Assembly (NCBI GenBank): GCA_003151535.1
Contig: PLXT01000052.1
Location: 98,480 to 103,490 of the forward strand
Source: Methanobacterium sp.
GTDB lineage: Archaea; Methanobacteriota; Methanobacteria; Methanobacteriales; Methanobacteriaceae
Direction: 5' to 3'
DNA length: 5,011 nucleotides
Each line of letters opens with the position of its first letter. Within the stretch, counting starts at the first letter, position 1. The notes under the pieces were generated by a model. It ran no database searches. It saw only the letters and a program-made list of their open reading frames with translations, and was not told where the DNA came from. Below are positions 1 to 4,636 of the stretch, piece after piece. Position numbers and translations under genes: made by a program.

Positions 1-172
1 GATTATAGATATAGTTAATGGTATTTCTTATTTTGATGTTATTATCGTAAAGATGTCTATGTCTATCAATGTTGACACTAATGTTGGCTGCAAGATTTAT
101 GTTCGCTCTAAGTTTAACACCATTTATATCGTTAGCGATGTGAATCCAGATATTGAGTTGAGTACATTTCAT
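1..172 (-). CDS. Array unit 27: tetrad-repeat protein, partial at left edge
   Basis: Starts MKCT, with Thr replacing Ile4. It is open for 57 codons and runs off the window, so the C-terminus is unseen. I8, I12 and I16 are in phase and Trp9 follows I8; the pattern then shifts one residue (L21, I25, A29, V33). The C-terminal part is Asn- and Ile-rich. The start is joined to unit 26 by ATGA. It shows that the array continues beyond the left edge. Function unknown. Confidence 0.62.
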   Translation of the reverse strand, partial: MKCTQLNIWIHIANDINGVKLRANINLAANISVNIDRHRHLYDNNIKIRNTINYIYN

Positions 173-345
173 AAGGCCATATTATTAATATCAATATTAG
201 TTTTATCAACATTATCATTAATATTAATTCTAATTTTACTCCATATATGATGATATATGGATGTCGTTAAGTTGAGATTTTTATTAATATTATAACATAT
301 AGCATAATGTGTGTCTCTATATGTATTGAGTTGAATAATTATCAT
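169..345 (-). CDS. Array unit 26: small tetrad-repeat protein, 58 aa
   Basis: The frame extends upstream to an ATG at 396, but that would overlap unit 25 by 41 nt. The ATG at 345 gives a unit of normal length starting MIII with I4 in place. The phase I16, I20, L24 shifts by two residues to I30, I34, I38, I42 and V46, with Trp35 directly after I34 (HHIWSKI). The TGA overlaps the ATG of unit 27 by four bases. Function unknown. Confidence 0.62.
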   Translation of the reverse strand: MIIIQLNTYRDTHYAICYNINKNLNLTTSIYHHIWSKIRININDNVDKTNIDINNMAL

Positions 346-355
346 AGTAGTATAA

Positions 356-523
356 TTAATTCTTGATACGCCTCCAAGTGTTCGCCAAGATATCATTATC
401 TATTTTAAAACTTATTTGATGAACAATATGCCATCCATAACCGACCTGACATACGGCACTTTTGATATCACTATTGATTTTAATGGTAATCTTAGTTCTG
501 ATTTCGTCTTGAATATTTATCAT
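356..523 (-). CDS. Array unit 25: small tetrad-repeat protein, 55 aa
   Basis: Starts MINI. Strict phase I4, I8, I12, I16, I20 and V24 is followed by a Gly-Tyr-Gly-Trp turn-like stretch (28-31) and then a one-residue-shifted phase I33, I37, I41 and I45. Trp50 follows Thr49 in the shifted register. It ends in TAA, 10 nt before the ATG of unit 26. Function unknown. Confidence 0.63.
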   Translation of the reverse strand: MINIQDEIRTKITIKINSDIKSAVCQVGYGWHIVHQISFKIDNDILANTWRRIKN

Positions 524-732
524 TGCATTATATTGTTAAAGATGTTATCATTGATATTATCAATAGTCACATTTTTAATTATGGTATACACGAACATATT
601 TAGTCCATACCACATATTGGTATACCACGTATTGGTATCCCGCTTGGTAGAGCTATAATAGATATTAGTTCTAATAAGATCACAAATATTAAACACAATA
701 TAAGTTTCTATTTTACCGCGTACATTATTCAT
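520..732 (-). CDS. Array unit 24: small tetrad-repeat protein, 70 aa
   Basis: Starts MNNV. Phase residues are V4, I8, I12, I16, I20 and I24, a polar break (Ser28 to Asp32), then M40, L44, V48, I52, I60, I64 and I68. Trp41 follows M40; Trp36 is out of place. It is Tyr-rich in the middle. It has the only 8-nt overlap at its start and an ATGA overlap onto unit 25. Function unknown. Confidence 0.66.
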   Translation of the reverse strand: MNNVRGKIETYIVFNICDLIRTNIYYSSTKRDTNTWYTNMWYGLNMFVYTIIKNVTIDNINDNIFNNIMQ

Positions 733-934
733 AGCTATTAATATTTTTCATAATAATGTTTAGCACTAAATTACGCCTCATTTCACCATTGATGGAATAC
801 AAGATGTCATTATGTGTTTTATCGCTCACCTTATTACTAATTTTCCCACTAATTGTACTATGAATCGTATCCCAAGCCTTGTTCTTGAAGTTATTATGGA
901 TGCTATACCACAGTTTAGTATTGATATCATTCAT
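725..934 (-). CDS. Array unit 23: small tetrad-repeat protein, 69 aa
   Basis: Starts MNDI. Phase residues I4, L8, I12, F16, A20, I24, I28, I32, V36, T40, I44, I48, M52, L56 and I60 are all in place, a flawless run of fifteen. Trp9 and Trp21 lie at 4n+1. The C-terminus contains an internal MKNI (Met62, position 751) that resembles a unit start but leads to a stop eight codons later, perhaps a vestige of a deleted unit. The end overlaps unit 24 by 8 nt (ATGAATAA). Function unknown. Confidence 0.68.
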   Translation of the reverse strand: MNDINTKLWYSIHNNFKNKAWDTIHSTISGKISNKVSDKTHNDILYSINGEMRRNLVLNIIMKNINSYE

Positions 935-937
935 TTT

Positions 938-1114
938 TTATACTATTATGTTTAAATAGATATTAGTCTCGATAGTATTGATATTAATGTCAATTTCGCA
1001 CCTGATACCAAGCCACGCCTTAAGCCACAGATCATTTCCAATGGGTCTATTTGTTTCAAGACCACGATTTATATTGGTCTTGATCATTTCAAATTTGATA
1101 TTAATAAGTTTCAT
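938..1114 (-). CDS. Array unit 22: small tetrad-repeat protein, 58 aa
   Basis: Starts MKLI. After I4 and F8 the pattern is irregular through a Gly- and Pro-containing stretch, then resumes in a shifted phase at I25, L29, A33, I37, I41 and I45. Trp30 and Trp34 directly follow L29 and A33. The TAA lies 3 nt before the ATG of unit 23. The plus strand is open in codon register from 956 to 1183 but has no ATG before the far end, favouring the minus strand as coding. Function unknown. Confidence 0.63.
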   Translation of the reverse strand: MKLINIKFEMIKTNINRGLETNRPIGNDLWLKAWLGIRCEIDININTIETNIYLNIIV

Positions 1115-1281
1115 AAAATACGAGTATTAATGGGGTCAATGTTATTCGTCAAGATATTAAAGATATTGAATATGATCTTATGATACTGATCAATATATGC
1201 GATATTCCATATATTGCTTCTAATAACTATCCTAATGTCAAGATGTACTCTATCTGTAATATAACTGTTAATATTTCTCAT
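1111..1281 (-). CDS. Array unit 21: small tetrad-repeat protein, 56 aa
   Basis: Starts MRNI. Phase residues I4, I8, V12, I16, I20, I24, A28, I36, I40, L44, I48 and L56 are in constant register, broken by Gln32. Trp25 follows I24 in SNIWNI, as in unit 19. It is very Ile-rich, with short runs such as IIFNIFNIL. Both junctions are 4-nt ATGA overlaps. Function unknown. Confidence 0.66.
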   Translation of the reverse strand: MRNINSYITDRVHLDIRIVIRSNIWNIAYIDQYHKIIFNIFNILTNNIDPINTRIL

Positions 1282-1451
1282 ACTGGTATTTTGGTTTCGA
1301 TATCATTCCTCAGATTAACAGAAATACTAAACCGAGTATCTCTAATACTAACATAAATGATCTCCCACAGGTTAAGGGCCAATTTACCTCTCTCATTACG
1401 CTTGATATTGTTACTGATAATAGCAGCGATAGCCAGTTTAGCTCTTCTCAT
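1278..1451 (-). CDS. Array unit 20: divergent tetrad-repeat protein, 57 aa
   Basis: It has the most divergent start in the array (MRRA) and an Ala-rich first ten residues. The tetrad is still evident at I8, I12, I16, L24, L28, I32 and I36, then shifts back one residue (I43, L47, I51, I55). Trp29 follows L28 in the NLW module. None of its Leu codons is TTA or CTA despite the AT-rich DNA. ATGA overlaps link it on both sides, which is the main support for the call. Function unknown. Confidence 0.62.
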   Translation of the reverse strand: MRRAKLAIAAIISNNIKRNERGKLALNLWEIIYVSIRDTRFSISVNLRNDIETKIPV

Positions 1452-1642
1452 ATAATAATTTTACGGGTATTTATCCTAGCCGTGGACCAGAAGACATGGG
1501 TATTATCCCACAAGGTATCGTACATGTGGCCTCTTGTTTTATTATAGACATTATATATGGTCTTATACCATATATTGGTACTAATGACAAGTCTGATATT
1601 ATGATGGGTGTTGTTATCAATGTGATCGCCGATAAATTTCAT
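1448..1642 (-). CDS. Array unit 19: small tetrad-repeat protein, 64 aa
   Basis: Starts MKFI. Phase positions are I4, I8, I16, I20, I24, T28, V32, M40 and L44. Trp25 and Trp45 follow I24 and L44; Trp52 is one of the few out-of-place Trp residues. It is His- and Asn-rich near the N-terminus, with a basic tail. ATGA overlaps join it to units 18 and 20. Function unknown. Confidence 0.66.
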   Translation of the reverse strand: MKFIGDHIDNNTHHNIRLVISTNIWYKTIYNVYNKTRGHMYDTLWDNTHVFWSTARINTRKIII

Positions 1643-1806
1643 AAGGGGTTTAAAGATTTAATATTTATCCTGATGTTAATCAAGATGTTATCCCAGATCT
1701 CACGATTTAGATTAACTCTAATATCAGTCCACGGGCTGTCGATATTGGGCATTAGATAAATTATAGTCCACATTGAACGCACTATTATAAAATTAATGTT
1801 TTTCAT
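1639..1806 (-). CDS. Array unit 18: small tetrad-repeat protein, 55 aa
   Basis: The frame extends upstream to an ATG at 1827, but the start at 1806 restores MKNI and recreates exactly the 14-nt overlap seen at four other junctions. It is a W13-subgroup member (SMWTII). After Pro20 the phase slips one residue to I29, L33, I37, I41, I45 and I49, and Trp26 and Trp38 keep their place directly after phase positions in the new register. The TGA overlaps the next ATG by four bases. Function unknown. Confidence 0.66.
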   Translation of the reverse strand: MKNINFIIVRSMWTIIYLMPNIDSPWTDIRVNLNREIWDNILINIRINIKSLNPL

Positions 1807-1996
1807 ATACTGTATGGATTTTTCCATTAATATCTCTCAATATGTTAATGTATGTATTAGTATTTATATTGCCCCTAAAATCACGGTGGATGGCCTCATC
1901 CAAATTAAAAAACATTGCATTAGCACGGTTAATATAGAAAGTATCCTCAATAGTAGTCCAAATGTCGCTTCTGAAGTTATTGTTGATGGTTTCCAT
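1793..1996 (-). CDS. Array unit 17: small tetrad-repeat protein, 67 aa
   Basis: Starts METI. The phase runs I4, F8, I12, I16, F20, M28, L32, I36, F40, I44, T48, I52, I56 and I60 without a slip (Arg24 is the only polar break), making it one of the most complete examples. Trp13 follows I12 in DIWTTI. It has more Phe than other units. The tail VYEKH overlaps the start of unit 18 by 14 nt. Function unknown. Confidence 0.68.
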   Translation of the reverse strand: METINNNFRSDIWTTIEDTFYINRANAMFFNLDEAIHRDFRGNINTNTYINILRDINGKIHTVYEKH

Positions 1997-2022
1997 GTAT
2001 TATTATTGATCTCAAACATATG

Positions 2023-2226
2023 CTATAGTGTTTGTTTGAAGTGGATAAAAAGTAGGGTTTCATCGCGTATGCTATTGTGGTTTACCTTAACATTGTCGAT
2101 ACTGATCTTCATATGATCCAAGATGATATCATTGATCATACAATTGACTTTTGTACTCGTCTTAAATGCCTTATCCTTGACGTTACTCCAGACATTATAA
2201 TCTATTCTACTTCTTATATTCTTCAT
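2023..2226 (-). CDS. Array unit 16: small tetrad-repeat protein, 67 aa
   Basis: The frame is open further upstream, to an ATG at 2259, but the start at 2226 is chosen because it gives the family start MKNI one base after the stop of unit 15. It is a W13-subgroup member (NVWSNV) with I4, I8, V12, V16 and A20 in phase; the pattern weakens in the Lys- and Thr-rich middle. It is the only unit ending in TAG. A 26-nt gap, the longest in the array, separates it from unit 17. Function unknown. Confidence 0.65.
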   Translation of the reverse strand: MKNIRSRIDYNVWSNVKDKAFKTSTKVNCMINDIILDHMKISIDNVKVNHNSIRDETLLFIHFKQTL

Positions 2227-2227
2227 A

Positions 2228-2389
2228 TTATCTAGGTATAATTGGGATATTATCATCAATAAACTGCCCTATATAAACCCACAGGTTATTATAATCATCA
2301 CTATCTAAAGGGGCCTGAATATTTCCACCAATAAAATAGTTGATATTACGACCAACGAAATTATATATGCTTCCGCTAATATTTTTCAT
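2228..2389 (-). CDS. Array unit 15: small tetrad-repeat protein, 53 aa
   Basis: Starts MKNI. It is more Gly- and Asp-rich and more acidic than its neighbours. The phase I4, I8, V12, I16, I20, I24, L28, L36, I40, I44 and I48 holds throughout, with Asp32 the only exception. Trp37 follows L36 in the shared NLW module. It ends in TAA with a single base before the ATG of unit 16. It fills what would otherwise be an empty interval between units 14 and 16. Function unknown. Confidence 0.64.
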   Translation of the reverse strand: MKNISGSIYNFVGRNINYFIGGNIQAPLDSDDYNNLWVYIGQFIDDNIPIIPR

Positions 2390-2410
2390 AAAGCTACGAA
2401 ATTTATAATA

Positions 2411-2620
2411 TTAATCCAAACTGATAGAAATATTGATAGCATTCTGATTTATGGGTGTTCGTGTGATATTATCACTGAGAGTCCCAAAAATATTATTCAT
2501 AATCTGATAATCCTTATTATTTTTTATTGCGCTATGGACGTTCATATGGATCTTATTATAGATAGCACAGTCTAGTTCAACCCATATATATTTATATATT
2601 GTATCTTTAATATTTTTCAT
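2411..2620 (-). CDS. Array unit 14: small tetrad-repeat protein, 69 aa
   Basis: Starts MKNI and belongs to the W13 subgroup (KYIWVEL). Phase residues I4, I8, I12, L16, I20, I24, V28, I32, I40, I44, L48 and I52 are continuous apart from Lys36. The C-terminal 17 residues lose the pattern and are Asn-, Ile- and Ser-rich. It ends in TAA, 21 nt before the next ATG, so coupling to unit 15 is looser than at the preceding junctions. Function unknown. Confidence 0.67.
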   Translation of the reverse strand: MKNIKDTIYKYIWVELDCAIYNKIHMNVHSAIKNNKDYQIMNNIFGTLSDNITRTPINQNAINISISLD

Positions 2621-2816
2621 GTGTTATGGTATTTTTTAAATTATTGTTGATAACAGCATGGTTATCTCTAATGGTAGAAGTGATAACTTCACCTATTTTA
2701 GCCCTGATGTCATTCTTGATAATATCATTAAAGTTTTTATTCCTGATCTTACTATTGATAGTAATACAGATATCAGTCCAGATATTAGTCATGGTGTTTT
2801 TTTTAATATTCTTCAT
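2607..2816 (-). CDS. Array unit 13: small tetrad-repeat protein, 69 aa
   Basis: Starts MKNI. I12-Trp13 form the motif NIWTDI, which places it in a W13 subgroup with units 14, 16, 17 and 18. The phase is I4, I12, I16, I20 and I24, then slips forward one residue and continues I33, I37, I41, I45 and I49. It is a basic, Asn- and Lys-rich protein. It is linked to both neighbours by 14-nt overlaps, and its tail reads HEKY. The opposite strand is open in exact codon register over nearly its whole length, but this is taken as a composition effect. Confidence 0.68.
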   Translation of the reverse strand: MKNIKKNTMTNIWTDICITINSKIRNKNFNDIIKNDIRAKIGEVITSTIRDNHAVINNNLKNTITHEKY

Positions 2817-2988
2817 ATTGTATAGTATTACTAATAGGTGCCCTGATATTAATACTGATAACAGTCCACAGGTTATGGGTTATCTTTTCATCTATAATAC
2901 TATAGATTTCAATCCTCATATTATGATAGATATAATTTCCAATTCTACCCTGAATATCATACATGCTATCTGGGTTAATTTGTTTCAT
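2803..2988 (-). CDS. Array unit 12: small tetrad-repeat protein, 61 aa
   Basis: Starts MKQI. Phase residues I12, I16, I20, M24, I28, I32, I36, L40, I44, I48, I52 and I56 run to the C-terminus with only Ser8 as an exception. Trp41 follows L40 in the motif NLW, a module encoded by the same nine bases in units 15 and 20. Both ends lie in 14-nt overlaps, so its first and last four codons are dual-coding; the tail reads QYEEY. Function unknown. Confidence 0.68.
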   Translation of the reverse strand: MKQINPDSMYDIQGRIGNYIYHNMRIEIYSIIDEKITHNLWTVISINIRAPISNTIQYEEY

Positions 2989-3154
2989 GATTCAAATTAT
3001 GAATGTTTCTTAATACAGGATTTAAAACACCCAACGTATTAATTTCTACGGGATAAGAAACTTTATCACTAATGTTATCTTTGATTATATGAACGATCTT
3101 TATCATGATATAAAGCCTGATATTATAACTGATGGTGTCTCTGATATTTTTCAT
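2975..3154 (-). CDS. Array unit 11: small tetrad-repeat protein, 59 aa, no Trp
   Basis: Starts MKNI with a strict tetrad over its first two thirds: I4, I8, I12, I16, I20, I24, I28, V32, V36, T40, L44 and L48. It has no Trp. The start is coupled to unit 10 by ATGA. The last four codons plus TAA are read a second time, in another frame, as the start of unit 12 (14-nt overlap, start codons MKQI), giving the tail HETN. Function unknown. Confidence 0.66.
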   Translation of the reverse strand: MKNIRDTISYNIRLYIMIKIVHIIKDNISDKVSYPVEINTLGVLNPVLRNIHNLNHETN

Positions 3155-3339
3155 AAGCTCATATTGATATTATGAAAAATATTAGTAGCCACCTCAAAAT
3201 GGAGATTATGTTTGATGGCGACCTCTATTGGAGTGCAGCCACTGGATATACTAGCCCTAATAGAATAATTAAGACTCCTGATGGCAGTCCAGATGCTAAG
3301 TTCGGGTCTACTCCAATTTCCAAGTTTAATTTGTTTCAT
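3151..3339 (-). CDS. Array unit 10: small tetrad-repeat protein, 62 aa
   Basis: Starts MKQI. The N-terminal part is atypical (Asn8, Pro12), but Trp9 and Trp17 still fall at 4n+1, the latter in SIWTAI. After a Ser-Arg-Gly-Cys stretch in the middle the tetrad resumes in a shifted phase: I38, I42, L46, V50, I54 and I58. The C-terminal NLHFEVATNI is shared with unit 4 through a 30-nt DNA repeat. ATGA overlaps join it to units 9 and 11. Function unknown. Confidence 0.64.
   Translation of the reverse strand: MKQIKLGNWSRPELSIWTAIRSLNYSIRASISSGCTPIEVAIKHNLHFEVATNIFHNINMSL
3178..3207 (-). repeat. 30-nt near-identical repeat, copy in unit 10
   Basis: Partner of 4285-4314 (27 of 30 bases identical, same orientation). 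It is read as NLHFEVATNI near the C-terminus of unit 10, about 1.1 kb downstream of the unit 4 copy. The identity stops abruptly on both sides, as expected for a short recombination or gene-conversion tract. Confidence 0.75.
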
Positions 3340-3530
3340 AATTTAATATTAATCTTAATGTTACTAAACGTAGGGTAGATATTACCCCTGATAACGCTTC
3401 TGAACGTAAGAAAGGTATCAAGGTACATCTTAATTCCCACGTCTCTAACGATGGTATTTCTAATCTTATCCTGTAAATTATAAATATTAATTTTGGAACT
3501 ACCATAGATATTTGATTGCAGATCATTCAT
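3336..3530 (-). CDS. Array unit 9: small tetrad-repeat protein, 64 aa, no Trp
   Basis: Starts MNDL, with Leu in place of the usual Ile4. After I8 and I16 the phase slips back one residue and continues L19, I23, I27, V31, M35, F43, I47, I51 and F55. It has no Trp. The start at 3530 is chosen because it forms the ATGA overlap with the stop of unit 8; a second ATG four bases downstream opens a different, non-periodic frame and is disfavoured. It ends with a 4-nt overlap onto unit 10. Function unknown. Confidence 0.63.
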   Translation of the reverse strand: MNDLQSNIYGSSKINIYNLQDKIRNTIVRDVGIKMYLDTFLTFRSVIRGNIYPTFSNIKINIKL

Positions 3531-3727
3531 AATTTAGCGTTGTCTCTGGTTTTAAATTTGAAATGAGATCTGGTTTCTCTATACGTATTAACGCAGACGT
3601 TATCAAAGATTGCAGTTCTCAACTTAGTAAAGGTATGATTATAGAGATGGGTTATGAGTTTATTTTGAATTTTCTTATGTATAATATCGTGAATATCTCT
3701 ATAGATATTAGTTGTAATTTTCTTCAT
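3527..3727 (-). CDS. Array unit 8: small tetrad-repeat protein, 66 aa, no Trp
   Basis: Starts MKKI. Fifteen consecutive phase positions hold from I4 to T60 (I8, I12, I16, I20, L24, L28, T32, L36, I40, V44, T48, T52, F56) without any slip, one of the longest perfect runs in the window. It has no Trp and is strongly basic, rich in Lys, Arg and His. It is joined to units 7 and 9 by 4-nt ATGA overlaps. A basic, solvent-exposed surface could suit nucleic-acid or acidic-protein contact, but that is only inference. Confidence 0.68.
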   Translation of the reverse strand: MKKITTNIYRDIHDIIHKKIQNKLITHLYNHTFTKLRTAIFDNVCVNTYRETRSHFKFKTRDNAKL

Positions 3728-3894
3728 GTTTGTAAATTATGAATATTATTCAATGTTCTATTGAGAACATCCCATACGTTAACTGTAACATTATTTATAA
3801 GAGTATAATGGATGTTATCATTAATAGCAGCATTGATGCCACGATAAAATTCTTTAGATATAATAACCCTAAGACTATCCTTAATATTTGTCAT
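3724..3894 (-). CDS. Array unit 7: small tetrad-repeat protein, 56 aa
   Basis: Starts MTNI inside the coding end of unit 6 (14-nt overlap). The tetrad is continuous: I4, L8, I12, F16, I20, I24, I28, L32, V36, V40, L44 and L48. Trp41 follows V40 in NVWDVL, the same position as in units 6 and 12. The TGA stop overlaps the ATG of unit 8 by four bases. The regular phase and the fit between its neighbours are the main reasons to call it. Function unknown. Confidence 0.66.
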   Translation of the reverse strand: MTNIKDSLRVIISKEFYRGINAAINDNIHYTLINNVTVNVWDVLNRTLNNIHNLQT

Positions 3895-4096
3895 ACTGAT
3901 GTTTATTAATATTTACTTCTAATTCTAATTCCATGCCATACCTGATGTTAATAATCACGCCTGTTGAATCCATCCATACTTTATTCTGGACTATGGAATA
4001 CAGTTTACGACTGATTTTATTTTTAATATTTCTCATTGGATCAAATCTTATTTTAAATCTTATATAACTATAGATGTCATCTTGTATATCTTCCAT
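3881..4096 (-). CDS. Array unit 6: tetrad-repeat protein, 71 aa, possible fused unit
   Basis: This is the longest unit. It starts MEDI and runs I4, I8, I12, I16, then an in-frame second Met at residue 21 (position 4036) reads MRNI, looking like another unit start in the same phase (I24, I28, L32, V36, V40). Trp41 follows V40. Starting at Met21 would give a 51-residue protein, close to the size of the shorter units, so the gene may be a 20-residue remnant fused to a full unit. The upstream ATG is preferred because it sits 5 nt after the stop of unit 5. The C-terminus QYDKY overlaps the start of unit 7 by 14 nt. Function unknown. Confidence 0.64.
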   Translation of the reverse strand: MEDIQDDIYSYIRFKIRFDPMRNIKNKISRKLYSIVQNKVWMDSTGVIINIRYGMELELEVNINKHQYDKY

Positions 4097-4101
4097 GATT
4101 T

Positions 4102-4260
4102 TTATGATTTTAACAGGTTAATATTAATCTCCCTCTGGACAATGTGGGTTACCATACTATTGCGGATATAAAGCATATCATTTCTACCGATCTTCTTATA
4201 GATTATATAAGCGAATTTATTACAGATTCTTTTTTCAATATAATTATTGATGTTTTTCAT
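4102..4260 (-). CDS. Array unit 5: small tetrad-repeat protein, 52 aa
   Basis: This is the shortest complete unit and one of four without Trp. Starts MKNI. Phase residues I4, I8, I12, F16, I20, I24, I32, M36 and I40 are regular, with N and K-rich spacers making it basic. The ATG follows the stop of unit 4 immediately (TAA then ATG), consistent with termination-reinitiation. It ends in TAA, 5 nt before the start of unit 6. Function unknown. Confidence 0.62.
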   Translation of the reverse strand: MKNINNYIEKRICNKFAYIIYKKIGRNDMLYIRNSMVTHIVQREININLLKS

Positions 4261-4440
4261 TTATAGGCGAGTTAAATTATTCCTTATATTAGTAGCCACG
4301 TCAAAACGGAGATTTCTGGTAGTAGTATCCCAAGTAATAGACCTAGTTTCATGGACAATATTTACTTTGAAACTTTCATTTATATTTTTTATGATAATAC
4401 TATAAGTATTAAACATGCTGTTATGTTGGATATTTTTCAT
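4261..4440 (-). CDS. Array unit 4: small tetrad-repeat protein, 59 aa
   Basis: Starts MKNI and carries I16, I20, F24 and I28 in phase, with weaker positions before (S8, T12). Trp37 sits at 4n+1. The C-terminus reads NLRFDVATNI and is encoded by DNA nearly identical to the end of unit 10, where the protein reads NLHFEVATNI. The rest of the two proteins is unrelated in detail, which suggests exchange of a C-terminal module. The TAA stop directly abuts the ATG of unit 5 with no intervening base. Function unknown. Confidence 0.64.
   Translation of the reverse strand: MKNIQHNSMFNTYSIIIKNINESFKVNIVHETRSITWDTTTRNLRFDVATNIRNNLTRL
4285..4314 (-). repeat. 30-nt near-identical repeat, copy in unit 4
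   Basis: This stretch matches 3178-3207 at 27 of 30 positions by eye, in the same orientation. It lies in the last third of unit 4 and encodes NLRFDVATNI in the minus reading frame. Two of the three mismatches change residues (Arg/His, Asp/Glu). It is the longest close DNA match I found between two units. Confidence 0.75.
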
Positions 4441-4453
4441 TCTATTATTCTAT

Positions 4454-4636
4454 TTAAGAAGTCATATCTATCATGGAGTTAACCGTAATAAAACTACTAC
4501 TACCAATATTATTATAGATGGTATTGTAGATATTATTCCACAGAATAGCCCACACATCAGGGGTTATATCATGGAGCATATCAGCCCTGAATTTATTGTA
4601 AACCATACTTTTAATCTCATAATTGATAAGCTTCAT
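4454..4636 (-). CDS. Array unit 3: small tetrad-repeat protein, 60 aa
   Basis: Starts MKLI. The tetrad runs I4, I8, V12, F16, M20, I24, V28, L32, I36, I40 and I44 without a break, then dissolves in a Gly-Ser-rich stretch (45-48) before a Met-rich tail. Trp29 and Trp33 follow V28 and L32, as in unit 1, so units 1 and 3 look like closer relatives. It ends in TAA, 13 nt before the ATG of unit 4, one of the few junctions without overlap. Function unknown. Confidence 0.66.
   Translation of the reverse strand: MKLINYEIKSMVYNKFRADMLHDITPDVWAILWNNIYNTIYNNIGSSSFITVNSMIDMTS

Noticed and set aside
1496..2116. Plus-strand ORFs at 1496-1759 and 1796-2116
   Set aside because: They span junctions between minus units, change from Asp/Asn-rich to Leu/Ile-rich where the frame slips against the minus register, and show no conserved start or spacing.
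2626..3042. A 138-codon plus-strand ORF rich in Leu, Ile and Phe resembling a membrane protein
   Set aside because: It crosses three minus-strand units in a frame where the complement of the Ile/Asn-rich codons reads as hydrophobic residues. It has no tetrad start structure and no family resemblance, so it is a shadow.
3172..3378. Plus-strand ORF that begins MKNI like the array units
   Set aside because: The start sequence is shared only by chance palindromy of the AT-rich bases. The rest lacks the tetrad, is Pro/Gly/Ser-rich and lies opposite unit 10, which is coupled to its neighbours.
3326..3526. Minus-strand ORF starting at an ATG four bases after the start of unit 9
   Set aside because: It is in a different frame without the four-residue pattern and does not form the ATGA overlap that the 3530 start forms with unit 8.
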